10,597 bases of DNA, from contig CAZNLL010000129.1 in assembly GCA_964573885.1 (NCBI GenBank), positions 1 to 10,597 on the forward strand. The letters are read 5' to 3'. Under the pieces are notes generated by a model. It saw only the letters and a list, made by a program, of their open reading frames with translations. It had not been told where the DNA came from and did not search any database. Positions 1 to 6,711 of the stretch are shown piece after piece. The position numbers and the translations under genes are program-made. Every line of letters starts with the position of its first letter. The stretch's first letter is position 1. The stretch comes from CAZNLL01 sp964573885. GTDB lineage: Bacteria; Desulfobacterota; DSM-4660; Desulfatiglandales; Desulfatiglandaceae.

Positions 1-185
1 GCTCGCAGAATGGGCGGTCTTACAGAGGCAAAGACCATCCGGCGGTCTCATGGGCCTCCTCGGTCAAATGGACTTTCATGCTCTATGGGGTAGGCTCCTA
101 TTAGAAACCGATCATGGCTGAAAGTCAATTCGGCAAACAAGAAAACGCAGATACGCCGGGAGAGATTTGGAGAGTCATGGGCGGG
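1..185. other. 5' flank with no supportable gene
   Basis: Short frames are open from the left edge on the + strand and end at stops by about position 121. One could be the tail of an upstream gene, but none has a recognisable protein signature. On the - strand a short frame from about 51 runs off the edge with a GAGGAGG only 3 bases before its ATG, too close for a normal ribosome binding site. A GGTCTT (16-21)/AAGACC (31-36) stem can form, and AGACC (32-36) could instead pair with GGTCT (44-48). I cannot assign a role to the stretch. Confidence 0.4.
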
Positions 186-214
186 CTGACAAAAAACTGA
201 ACGTTCAGTACTAT
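186..214 (+). promoter_or_regulatory. Candidate upstream promoter P1 of the TetR gene
   Basis: CTGACA at 186-191 (5 of 6 matches to TTGACA) is followed after exactly 17 bases by TACTAT at 209-214 (4 of 6 matches to TATAAT). A perfect 14-bp palindrome fills most of the spacer, so a bound repressor would block RNA polymerase. The predicted start lies near 221, giving a leader of about 115 bases before the regulator ATG. The hexamers are seen in the sequence; promoter activity is inferred. Confidence 0.4.
196..209. promoter_or_regulatory. Perfect palindrome, likely TetR-family operator (O1)
   Basis: ACTGAACGTTCAGT is a perfect 14-bp inverted repeat without a loop, flanked by an A-run on the left and a T-run on the right. 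Having no loop, it is a poor terminator and a good dimer-binding site. TetR-family repressors usually bind palindromes of this size near their own genes. A second copy (12 of 15 bases identical, counting one flanking base) lies at 304-317, next to the regulator start. Confidence 0.55.
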
Positions 215-272
215 TTTTTGCCTTTCACTTTCCCAGGGAGAGAGAAAACTCAAATGAAATTCAATTTTAGGC

Positions 273-301
273 TTGACATGAAGCCATTTAAATCTTAAAA
301 A
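273..301 (+). promoter_or_regulatory. Candidate proximal promoter P2 of the TetR gene
   Basis: A perfect -35 hexamer TTGACA (273-278) is followed by a 17-base spacer and TAAAAA (296-301), 4 of 6 matches to the -10 consensus. The predicted start site near 308 falls inside the second operator copy. The leader to the ATG at 338 is then about 30 bases. The surrounding sequence is A/T rich compared with the coding regions. This is the better of the two promoter candidates and probably drives the regulator; read-through into the liv genes is possible because livF begins only 41 bases after the regulator stop. Confidence 0.55.
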
Positions 302-303
302 AT

Positions 304-317
304 ACCGATCGTTTAGT
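304..317. promoter_or_regulatory. Degenerate operator copy (O2) at the P2 start site
   Basis: ACCGATCGTTTAGT matches O1 at 11 of 14 positions in direct orientation, and its own reverse complement also matches O1 at 11 of 14. The outer bases ATAC...GTAT (303-319 region) keep dyad symmetry. It lies just downstream of the P2 -10 and covers the predicted transcription start, a classic repressor position. O1 and O2 centres are 108 bp apart, close to ten helical turns. Confidence 0.5.
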
Positions 318-337
318 ATCTTGCTCGGCAAGCCGCC

Positions 338-931
338 ATGAAAAGAAGCGAAAAGACCGAGAAAAACATCATCCAGGCCGCCCTTGAACTCTTTGTGCGC
401 AAAGGCTACCACGGCACATCCATCAATGAAATCACCCAAAAGGTAGGCCTCACCAAAGGGGCCCTTTATACCCATTTCAACAGCAAAGGTGAGTTGCTCA
501 TCAGGATCATTGAGGAATTCAACAAATCCTATATAGACCAGATGATCGCCACTGTGTCGGAATACGAAGGTGACGCCGTGGGAAAGCTCAATTGCGCCAT
601 ATCTTTCAGTTCCAGATTCGCCCTGGAGAATTTTGATCTCTGCGTGTTTCTCACATTCCTGACCACGGAACTCAATGCAGACGTGGATTTTCAGCCTTTC
701 CTGAAGCAGATTTACCGCAAGTATCAGCATTTCATAAGCGAATTGATCAGACACGGCCGCCTTCAAGGCCTGTTCAAAAAGGGCATCGATCCCGATCTTG
801 CGGCCCTGACCTTTATGGCCATTCATGACGGCGTGCTTCACCAGTGGGCACTCAACCATGATGTGGTAGACGGCAAGCAGTATGTAAAGACGTTTCGAAC
901 CATATTCATGAAGGGATTGGAAGCCGCATAG
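338..931 (+). CDS. TetR/AcrR-family transcriptional regulator
   Basis: The 197-residue protein has the normal TetR length. Residues 9-55 form the DNA-binding helix-turn-helix domain, with the family signature GLTKGALYTHFNSKGEL at about 37-53. Residues 60-197 are helical and less conserved, as expected for the ligand-binding and dimer domain. The ATG at 338 is the first sensible start. It has no good Shine-Dalgarno sequence, and a small CTTGC/GCAAG hairpin (320-332) sits where one would be, so translation may be weak. Operator-like palindromes in the two upstream promoters point to autorepression. The nearby liv-ligase operon suggests that the inducer is a carboxylic acid or its acyl-CoA, as known for several TetR regulators of acyl-CoA metabolism; this is an inference. 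Confidence 0.93.
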   Translation: MKRSEKTEKNIIQAALELFVRKGYHGTSINEITQKVGLTKGALYTHFNSKGELLIRIIEEFNKSYIDQMIATVSEYEGDAVGKLNCAISFSSRFALENFDLCVFLTFLTTELNADVDFQPFLKQIYRKYQHFISELIRHGRLQGLFKKGIDPDLAALTFMAIHDGVLHQWALNHDVVDGKQYVKTFRTIFMKGLEAA

Positions 932-932
932 C

Positions 933-959
933 CGATGTAATGGCACGATGTAATGGCAC
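933..959. repeat. 13-bp tandem duplication between tetR and livF
   Basis: The unit CGATGTAATGGCA occurs twice head to tail (933-945 and 946-958), with one further matching base. Each copy contains ATGTAA, a start codon directly followed by a stop. The duplication fills most of the 41-base gap between the regulator stop and the chosen livF start. An ATG inside it (940) would extend LivF by 11 residues, but that N-terminus does not look like the family. Confidence 0.85.
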
Positions 960-972
960 AGGGAAGTTCATC

Positions 973-1767
973 ATGCTTAAGGTCAACAACATAGAGGTGG
1001 TCTATAATGACGTTATTCTGGTCCTCAAGGGGATCTCCCTGGAGGTCCCCGAAGGAGGCGTGGTTGCACTCCTGGGCGCCAACGGTGCAGGTAAAACAAC
1101 CACCCTGAAGGCCATCTCAGGTATCCTGGACTCCGAAAACGGAGACCTCGAGTACGGCCAGATCGAGTTCATGGGTCAGCCCATTCATCGCATGGACCCG
1201 GACAGGATCGTGAAGTTTGGAATCACCATGGTGCCTGAAGGAAGGCGTGTATTTGAGGACCTCAACGTGGTTGAGAACATCATGATAGGCGGCCATGTGC
1301 GGCGGGACCGGGCCCAGGTCAAAAAAGACCTGGACATGATCTTCAATTATTTTCCCGTTCTCGCGGATCGAAAGAATCAACTCGCCATCTTTCTCTCCGG
1401 CGGAGAACAGCAGATGCTGGTCATTGGCCGGGCCCTTATATCAAGGCCCAAACTGATGATGCTGGATGAACCTTCTCTCGGGCTCGCCCCCCTTCTTGTC
1501 CGGGAAATTTTCCGTATGCTGAGGCGGATCAATAAGGAGCAGACTACCGCTCTCCTGCTCGTTGAACAGAACGCACGCATTGCCCTCAACTTTGCCCGTT
1601 ACGGATATATCATGGAAAACGGCAAAATCATGCTCGATGGGCCCAGGGAACTGCTCATGGCCAATGAAGACGTCAAGGAATTCTATCTGGGCGTGACCGA
1701 CGAAGACGAAAAAAAGAGCTATGCAGATGTAAAACATTACAAACGGCGAAAGCGGTGGCTCTCCTGA
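973..1767 (+). CDS. livF: Liv-type (HAAT) ABC transporter ATPase, LivF
   Basis: This is one of two cytosolic ATPases that power the importer. The 264-residue protein shows Walker A GANGAGKT (35-42), signature LSGGEQQML (141-149), Walker B LMMLDEP (161-167) and VEQN (197-200), where LivF proteins typically carry Gln instead of the switch His. VPEGRRVF (87-94) is the LivF form of the Q-loop. The ATG at 973 is preferred over 940 because AGGGA lies 8 bases upstream and the protein then starts directly with the first beta strand. The protein exceeds E. coli LivF (about 237 residues) because of a charged C-terminal tail (about 243-264) ending KHYKRRKRWLS. It is the first gene of the liv operon, with livG 54 bases downstream. 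Confidence 0.95.
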   Translation: MLKVNNIEVVYNDVILVLKGISLEVPEGGVVALLGANGAGKTTTLKAISGILDSENGDLEYGQIEFMGQPIHRMDPDRIVKFGITMVPEGRRVFEDLNVVENIMIGGHVRRDRAQVKKDLDMIFNYFPVLADRKNQLAIFLSGGEQQMLVIGRALISRPKLMMLDEPSLGLAPLLVREIFRMLRRINKEQTTALLLVEQNARIALNFARYGYIMENGKIMLDGPRELLMANEDVKEFYLGVTDEDEKKSYADVKHYKRRKRWLS

Positions 1768-1778
1768 GAGTATAGATG

Positions 1779-1802
1779 CACGGGTGGATTGACCAATCCG
1801 TG
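1779..1802 (+). other. Small hairpin in the livF-livG gap
   Basis: GGATT (1786-1790) and AATCC (1795-1799) pair around a GACC loop, and CAC (1779-1781) can pair with GTG (1800-1802) across a 4-base bulge. No U-run follows, so it is not a terminator. It lies 20 bases upstream of the livG GTG start and might influence message stability. Confidence 0.3.
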
Positions 1803-1821
1803 AACGAGGAAAAGGGGTAAC

Positions 1822-2586
1822 GTGGAACTTCTGGAAGTCAAAGGGCTTTCTCTATATTTCGGTGGAATTGTGGCCCTCAACAACGTGGACCTCAGGGTGA
1901 ACCGGGGCCGGATTCATGCGGTCATCGGGCCCAACGGTGCAGGCAAGACATCCCTCTTTAACTGCCTCAGTGGCGTGTATCATCCTACAAGGGGAGAGAT
2001 CCTGCTGGAGAGGAAAAGCATTGTGGGTCACAAACCCGATCATGTGGCCAGGCTGGGCGTGGCACGGACATTCCAGAACATTGAGCTCTTTGCAAACATG
2101 ACCGTTATCGACAACCTCCTTCTTGGACGCCACATCCACATGCGTTCGGGCCCTTTCACGGGGGCCCTTTTTTACGGAAAGGCCCTTGGAGAGGAGATCA
2201 GCAACCGCCTGAAGGTGGAGGAGGTTATTGACTTCCTTGAAATCGAAAAGGTGCGCAGGAGTCAGGTGGGCACCCTCCCTTACGGCATGCAGAAAAGGGT
2301 TGAGTTGGGCCGCGCCTTGGCCATGGACCCCAGGCTTCTCCTCTTGGATGAGCCTGTGGCCGGCATGAACGTGGAAGAGACCGAAGACATAGCCCGTTTT
2401 GTTTTGGATATAAAAGAAGAACTCGGAATCACCATCATCATGGTGGAACACGACATGGGCGTGGTCATGGATATTGCGGACCATGTGACCGTGCTTGATT
2501 TCGGCTCAAAAATCGCCGAAGGCACACCCGCAGACGTTCAATCCGATCCCAGGGTCATCGAAGCCTATCTGGGACAGGAAGAATAG
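1822..2586 (+). CDS. livG: Liv-type (HAAT) ABC transporter ATPase, LivG
   Basis: This is the second ATPase of the importer, pairing with LivF on the cytosolic face of LivHM. The 254 residues match the usual LivG length. Visible motifs are Walker A GPNGAGKT (36-43), Q-loop within ARTFQNIELF (Gln85), LPYGMQKRVE (152-161, the LivG variant of the LSGGQ signature), Walker B LLLLDEP (172-178) and the switch His in MVEHDMG (His210). Translation starts at GTG 1822, preceded by a purine-rich GAGGAAAAGGGG that can serve as ribosome binding site. The ligase gene starts 19 bases after the stop, consistent with one transcript. Confidence 0.95.
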   Translation: MELLEVKGLSLYFGGIVALNNVDLRVNRGRIHAVIGPNGAGKTSLFNCLSGVYHPTRGEILLERKSIVGHKPDHVARLGVARTFQNIELFANMTVIDNLLLGRHIHMRSGPFTGALFYGKALGEEISNRLKVEEVIDFLEIEKVRRSQVGTLPYGMQKRVELGRALAMDPRLLLLDEPVAGMNVEETEDIARFVLDIKEELGITIIMVEHDMGVVMDIADHVTVLDFGSKIAEGTPADVQSDPRVIEAYLGQEE

Positions 2587-2605
2587 CTCCGGTGGAGATG
2601 CTCTT

Positions 2606-4408
2606 ATGAAAGAGGACAGCATCCCTAAGCTCTTCCTCAAAAACCGCAACCGGTATGGAGATAGAGCCGTTGCTCTCAGGGAAAAAGACCTCGGCATATG
2701 GCAAAGTGTCACCTGGCAGGAATACTGGGATCATGTGTGTTGGTTCGCACTCGGACTGAAGGACCTGGGGCTGGAAAAAGGCGACAAGGTGTCAGTCCTG
2801 GGCGACAATTGCCGTGAATGGCTGTATGCCGATCTGGCCGCACAGGCCTCCTCGGCGGTCACCGTGGGCATTTACCCCACGGACGTAGCCCAACAGGTGA
2901 AATACATCCTTGAAAATTCGGAAAGCAGATTTGTGGTGGTCAAGGATCAGGAACAGGCCGACAAGATCCTGGAGGTGAAAGACGAGCTTCCTCTGCTCAA
3001 ACGGATCATCGTCATCGATATGAAAGGAATGCGCCGGTATACTGATCCCATGATCATCAGCTTCCAGGATGTTGAAAGGCAGGGCCGGGAACGCCATAGC
3101 AAAAAGCCGGAGCTCTTTGAAGAGATGGTCCAAAGCACCCGGCCCGAAGATGTGGGCATCATCGTCTATACCTCCGGCACCACGGGCCAGCCCAAAGGGG
3201 CCATGATCAGTCAGAAAAATATGATCGCCATGATCCGCGGTCTCTCCCACGTACTGGAATTTCGGGAAGGGGACTCTTTTGTCTCGGCCCTGCCCCTCTG
3301 CCATATTGCAGAGCGCATGTTTTCCTTGATTTTTCCCATGTGGGCGGGCTGTACCGTTAATTTCGCCGAGAGCGTGGCCACCCTTCAAGAGGACATGAAG
3401 GAGATTTCCCCAACCGCCTTTTTGAATGTTCCCCGGATCTGGGAGAAGATTCACTCCAACATCATGATCCGCATGCAGGATGCGGTCTTCTTCAAGCGCT
3501 GGATATTCAACGCCGTGATGCCCATCGGTCGGAGAGTGGCCGAGTATAAGCTCAGTTCCCAACCGGTCCCTCTTGTGTGGAATATGCTTTACGGAATCGC
3601 CTATCTGCTCCTGTTTCGAGCCCTGAGAAACCAGCTTGGGCTCTTGGAGGCCCGGATTTTGGTGAGCGGAGCCGCTCCCCTTTCCGTTGACATCATGAAA
3701 TTCTTCCATGCCATCGGCCTGCCCATTCGCGAATGTTACGGCATGACCGAGATGAGCGGCATTTCCTTTATGCCCAGGGATGGAGAGATCCAAGTGGGTG
3801 GTGTGGTGGGCAAGGCCATACCGGGGGTGGAATTCAAGATTGCCCCGGACGGTGAAATCCTTCAAAGGGGCGATTCTGTATTTGCCGGCTATTACCGCAA
3901 CCCCGGTGCGACGGAGCAAGCGGTTAAGGGTGGATGGCTTCACACCGGCGATGTGGGTGAGGTGGATGAAGAGGGAAATCTCAAGATAACCGACCGCAAA
4001 AAGGACATTATCATTACTGCGGGTGGCAAAAACATCGCCCCTTCTGAAATCGAGAACAAACTCAAATTCAGCCCTTTCATCAATGAGGCCATTGTGATCG
4101 GAGACCGAAGGAAATACCTGACCTGTCTCATCCAGATAGAGTTGCAAAATGTAGAGAACTGGGCCCAGAACAACAAGATCGCCTATACCAATTACAAGAG
4201 CCTTGCCACCCACCCGGAGGTGTACAGACTGATTCAAAGGGAGGTGGACAAGGTCAATGAACATTTTGCCAGGGTGGAAACCATCAAGAAATTCATTATT
4301 TTGGACAAGGAACTGGACCCCGACGATCAGGAGGTGACGGCCACCATGAAAGTCAAGAGGGCCATGATCGAGGAAAAGTTCGGTGATCTCATTAGAGAGA
4401 TGTACTAG
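2606..4408 (+). CDS. AMP-dependent long-chain-type acyl-CoA synthetase
   Basis: Adenylate-forming ligase that converts a carboxylic acid, ATP and CoA to acyl-CoA, AMP and pyrophosphate. The 600 residues resemble the FAA1/FadD15-type (COG1022) group. Motifs: phosphate-binding YTSGTTGQPKG (188-198), ECYGMTE (376-382), GWLHTGD (443-449), hinge DRKKDIIITAGGKNI (463-477) and a C-terminal lysine in TMKVKR (580-585) expected to catalyse adenylation. There is no signal peptide or clear membrane anchor. ATG 2606 is chosen because GGTGGAG lies about 8 bases upstream and the N-terminus IPKLFLKN fits the family; an upstream in-frame ATG (2495) would overlap livG by 92 bases. Its place between transporter ATPase and permease genes implies activation of the imported substrate. 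Substrate identity (fatty, branched or aromatic acid) cannot be read from sequence. Confidence 0.93.
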   Translation: MKEDSIPKLFLKNRNRYGDRAVALREKDLGIWQSVTWQEYWDHVCWFALGLKDLGLEKGDKVSVLGDNCREWLYADLAAQASSAVTVGIYPTDVAQQVKYILENSESRFVVVKDQEQADKILEVKDELPLLKRIIVIDMKGMRRYTDPMIISFQDVERQGRERHSKKPELFEEMVQSTRPEDVGIIVYTSGTTGQPKGAMISQKNMIAMIRGLSHVLEFREGDSFVSALPLCHIAERMFSLIFPMWAGCTVNFAESVATLQEDMKEISPTAFLNVPRIWEKIHSNIMIRMQDAVFFKRWIFNAVMPIGRRVAEYKLSSQPVPLVWNMLYGIAYLLLFRALRNQLGLLEARILVSGAAPLSVDIMKFFHAIGLPIRECYGMTEMSGISFMPRDGEIQVGGVVGKAIPGVEFKIAPDGEILQRGDSVFAGYYRNPGATEQAVKGGWLHTGDVGEVDEEGNLKITDRKKDIIITAGGKNIAPSEIENKLKFSPFINEAIVIGDRRKYLTCLIQIELQNVENWAQNNKIAYTNYKSLATHPEVYRLIQREVDKVNEHFARVETIKKFIILDKELDPDDQEVTATMKVKRAMIEEKFGDLIREMY

Positions 4409-4411
4409 ACC

Positions 4412-4426
4412 GGCCTTTACGAGGCC
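4412..4426 (+). other. Small hairpin after the ligase gene
   Basis: GGCCT (4412-4416) and AGGCC (4422-4426) pair around a TTACG loop, 4 bases after the ligase stop. No U-run follows. The gap to livH is 78 bases and also contains the livH ribosome binding site (AGGGAG) about 9 bases before its ATG. It could be a processing or stability element, but nothing here proves that. Confidence 0.3.
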
Positions 4427-4486
4427 ACGAAGGCAGGCCATACAATCCCATAAGATGGTTTTCCTAATCGTAAAGGGAGCAACATC

Positions 4487-5383
4487 ATGAACAGCGGGCT
4501 TTTGTTCTTTTTGCAACTCCTCACAAGCGGTATCGCCGTGGGGTGTCTTTATGCACTGGTGGCCCTGGGCTTTGTTCTCATCTTAAAGGCCACGGACATC
4601 CTCAACTTCGCTCAGGGCGAAGTCATCATGATCTCCGCCTTTATCTGCTATTTCCTGGTGACCGCTCTTCACCTGCCTTTCCTGGTGGCCGTCGTAATAA
4701 CCTGCGCCGCCGCCGCCCTTATGGGTATGCTCACAGAAAGACTGGTGCTCAGACCCATGCTTGGAGAACCCGTATTCGCGGTGGTCATGGTCACCATAGG
4801 CCTGAGCATCTTTCTGAGGAGTATGACCGGTATATTGTTCGGTCACAATAATCTGGTCTTTCCCTCGCCTTTTCCCAAGGAAACATTGAAGATGGGGGGA
4901 ATCATCTTGTCTCAGTCCCAAATATGGATCATGATTTCCACCCTCGCCCTCATCATTGTGTTTTTCATTTTTTTCAAGTACTCCCGCACGGGCCTGGCCA
5001 TGCGGGGGACGGCTGACGACCAGAAAATCGCCCAGCTGATGGGAATCAGCGTGAAGCGTGTATTTGCCATCATCTGGGCCGTCTCCTTTGTCAGCGCAGC
5101 TGTTGCCGGAATCTTCCTGGCCAATGTCATGGTCATCAACCTGGGGCTCTCCTTTGTAGCGGTCAGCGCCTTTCCGGCTATTGTACTGGGTGGCCTTGAA
5201 AGCATCCCCGGAGCCATTATTGGAGGCCTCGCCATAGGCATCATAGAAAATCTGGCAGGGGGCTACCTGGACCAGATCATAGGGGGTGGGGTAAAGGATG
5301 TAACCCCCTTCGTGGTCCTTTTTCTTATACTCATGATCAGGCCTTACGGGCTGTTCGGAAAAAAGGAGATCGAGAGGGTCTGA
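4487..5383 (+). CDS. livH: Liv-type ABC transporter permease, LivH
   Basis: Inner-membrane permease subunit, partner of LivM. The 298-residue protein is almost entirely hydrophobic, with about eight membrane segments (for example near 5-33, 44-60, 63-82, 95-116, 139-163, 193-216 and 272-286). The N-terminal run GCLYALVALGFVLILKATDILNFAQGE is the LivH hallmark (about 19-45). The cytosolic coupling loop that contacts the ATPases is AMRGTADDQKIAQLMGIS (171-188). The start is ATG 4487 with AGGGAG upstream. The livM start lies 4 bases after the stop, indicating translational coupling. Confidence 0.95.
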   Translation: MNSGLLFFLQLLTSGIAVGCLYALVALGFVLILKATDILNFAQGEVIMISAFICYFLVTALHLPFLVAVVITCAAAALMGMLTERLVLRPMLGEPVFAVVMVTIGLSIFLRSMTGILFGHNNLVFPSPFPKETLKMGGIILSQSQIWIMISTLALIIVFFIFFKYSRTGLAMRGTADDQKIAQLMGISVKRVFAIIWAVSFVSAAVAGIFLANVMVINLGLSFVAVSAFPAIVLGGLESIPGAIIGGLAIGIIENLAGGYLDQIIGGGVKDVTPFVVLFLILMIRPYGLFGKKEIERV

Positions 5384-5387
5384 CGAG

Positions 5388-6440
5388 GTGGTCATTCGAA
5401 GTAAGACATTCAGGGAGAGTTATTACGAGGACATAAGGCTGTTCCAGACCTTATGGATCAAGTTTTGGATGACCGTGTTTTTGCTGGGACTGGCGGCCCT
5501 GCCCTTTGTTACCGACCCCTATCTGGTCTATCTCGTGGACATCTCCTGTATTGCCACCATCGCCGCCCTGGGCCTCAATATCCTCACAGGATTCACAGGG
5601 CAGATATCTCTGGGCCACGCCGCCTTTTTCGCCATAGGGGCCTATGCAACCGCCATTCTGTCAAGCAGCCTCAACATGAAGTTCTGGATCTGCCTTCCCG
5701 CCTCTGGAATAGCGGCGGCCTGTGCAGGACTTATGGTCGGGATCCCTTGTCTTCGCCTCAAGGGCCTGTACCTGGCCATGGCCACCATGTCTTTCGGGGT
5801 GGTGGTCGAATACGTTACGGTCACCTGGGAGGATTTGACTTACGGGGTCAGAGGCATCAGCGTCCCCACCCTGGACGTGTTTGGATACTCCCTGGATTCA
5901 AACCTGAAGCTCTACTATTTTCTGCTGGTCATAACCGCCCTTGCAGTAATCGCAGCCGCCAATCTGGTAAGAACCCGCGTGGGCCGGGCCTTTATCGCCA
6001 TACGGGATAGGGACATCGCCGCCGAGGTCATGGGAGTGAATCTGACCCGGTACAAGGTGCTGGCCTTTGCCATCGGGTCCTTTTATGCCGGGGTGGCGGG
6101 CGGCCTCTATGCCTATGTGATGCACTACATCCATCCTGATCATTTCACCTTTCTCCTGTCGGTGCAATATCTGGCAATGATTATCATAGGCGGCCTGGGC
6201 TCGGTGCTGGGCTCCATCTTTGGAGCCGTCTTTGTGACGGTGGTGCCGGAGTTCATCAAGGCCCTGGCCCAGGCATTAACCGTGGTTTTCCCGATCCTGG
6301 AAGACAAGTATGATGACGGGTGGAACATAGCCGCCTTTGGATTGCTGATCATGCTCTTTCTCATATTCGAGCCCAAGGGCCTTTCCGGCATCTGGATCAG
6401 GGTCAAGACCTGTTTCAAGAACTGGCCTTATACGTATTAG
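5388..6440 (+). CDS. livM: Liv-type ABC transporter permease, LivM
   Basis: Second permease subunit, forming the channel with LivH. The 350 residues include about nine to ten hydrophobic segments after a charged 25-residue N-terminus. The family motif GFTGQISLGHAAFFAIGAY lies at 68-86, and the ATPase-coupling loop AIRDRDIAAEVMGVNLTRYK at 204-223. Translation begins at GTG 5388, with AGAGGG about 9 bases upstream inside the livH end. The C-terminus is short and polar. A 271-base gap follows before livK, unlike the tight spacing of the earlier genes. Confidence 0.95.
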   Translation: MVIRSKTFRESYYEDIRLFQTLWIKFWMTVFLLGLAALPFVTDPYLVYLVDISCIATIAALGLNILTGFTGQISLGHAAFFAIGAYATAILSSSLNMKFWICLPASGIAAACAGLMVGIPCLRLKGLYLAMATMSFGVVVEYVTVTWEDLTYGVRGISVPTLDVFGYSLDSNLKLYYFLLVITALAVIAAANLVRTRVGRAFIAIRDRDIAAEVMGVNLTRYKVLAFAIGSFYAGVAGGLYAYVMHYIHPDHFTFLLSVQYLAMIIIGGLGSVLGSIFGAVFVTVVPEFIKALAQALTVVFPILEDKYDDGWNIAAFGLLIMLFLIFEPKGLSGIWIRVKTCFKNWPYTY

Positions 6441-6488
6441 TGGCTCCTCACAAGGATTTGTGGGTTCACCCCGTAGTTGCAAAAAGGG

Positions 6489-6541
6489 CGCTTAAGAATC
6501 CGGCATTTTGCCTTCTATGGCTTAAAATGCCGCTTTTAGCG
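6489..6541 (+). terminator. Extended hairpin between livM and livK, possible weak terminator or processing site
   Basis: CGGCATTTT (6501-6509) and AAAATGCCG (6524-6532) form a perfect 9-bp stem. GCC/GGC inside can pair as well. Outside, CGCT (6489-6492) can pair with AGCG (6538-6541). The sequence after the inner stem, CTTTTAGCGTTTT, is T-rich but interrupted, so termination would be partial. Such a structure between the permease genes and the binding-protein gene could lower or uncouple read-through. Within the same gap, CACAA/TTGTG (6449-6462) and an imperfect inverted repeat (6550-6576, 8 of 11 pairs) are also visible. Confidence 0.4.
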
Positions 6542-6699
6542 TTTTGGATCTGGAATTCACCAATAGTGAGATTCAGGACCTGCGTGTAAAACCGCATAAG
6601 CAACTTCATTGACTGTATCTCAAGGAAGTGGGTGCCTTTGGAACAACGGGGTTCATATATAGATGAGGTGTAACTTTATTGCTTAACCTTTAGAACAAA

Positions 6700-6706
6700 A
6701 AGGAGG
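6700..6706 (+). promoter_or_regulatory. Strong ribosome binding site of livK
   Basis: AAGGAGG lies 5 bases before the ATG at 6712 and is the best Shine-Dalgarno match in the window. It fits the need for much more binding protein than transporter complex. No convincing -35/-10 pair could be found in the 271-base gap, so a separate livK promoter is not established. Confidence 0.75.
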
Positions 6707-6711
6707 GCACC

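Noticed and set aside
196..209. Palindrome read as an SOS (LexA) box or a terminator
   Set aside because: Spacing does not fit the proteobacterial CTG-N10-CAG or the GAAC-N4-GTTC LexA sites, and a palindrome without loop makes a poor terminator; the second copy near the TetR start favours an operator.
125..946. Open frame on the - strand opposite the TetR gene (273 codons)
   Set aside because: It runs antisense through the regulator and its promoter region, including both palindromes, and its translation shows no recognisable family.
940..972. Upstream in-frame ATG for LivF adding 11 residues
   Set aside because: It lies inside the tandem duplication, lacks a well-placed ribosome binding site, and gives an N-terminus unlike LivF; ATG 973 has AGGGA at 8 bases.
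1567..1578. LivF lacks the canonical switch-loop His (VEQN)
   Set aside because: Gln at this place is normal for LivF-type ATPases, so it is not a defect.
2495..2605. Upstream in-frame ATG for the acyl-CoA ligase adding 37 residues
   Set aside because: It would overlap livG by 92 bases; the added residues are Pro/Ser rich and not family-like, and ATG 2606 has a good ribosome binding site.
2792..4516. Long open frame on the - strand opposite the acyl-CoA ligase (574 codons)
   Set aside because: It mirrors a clear + strand gene with all family motifs, has a His/Gly-rich composition without domain features, and is best explained by GC-biased codon use keeping the antisense frame open.
4583..5395. 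Open frame on the - strand opposite livH
   Set aside because: The translation is charged and repetitive, a typical antisense image of a membrane-protein gene; livH is certain on the + strand.
6601..6665. Possible livK promoter (TTGACT at 6609 or TATATA at 6656)
   Set aside because: No partner hexamer lies at 16-18 bases for either element; TTGGAA to TATATA is only 12 bases.
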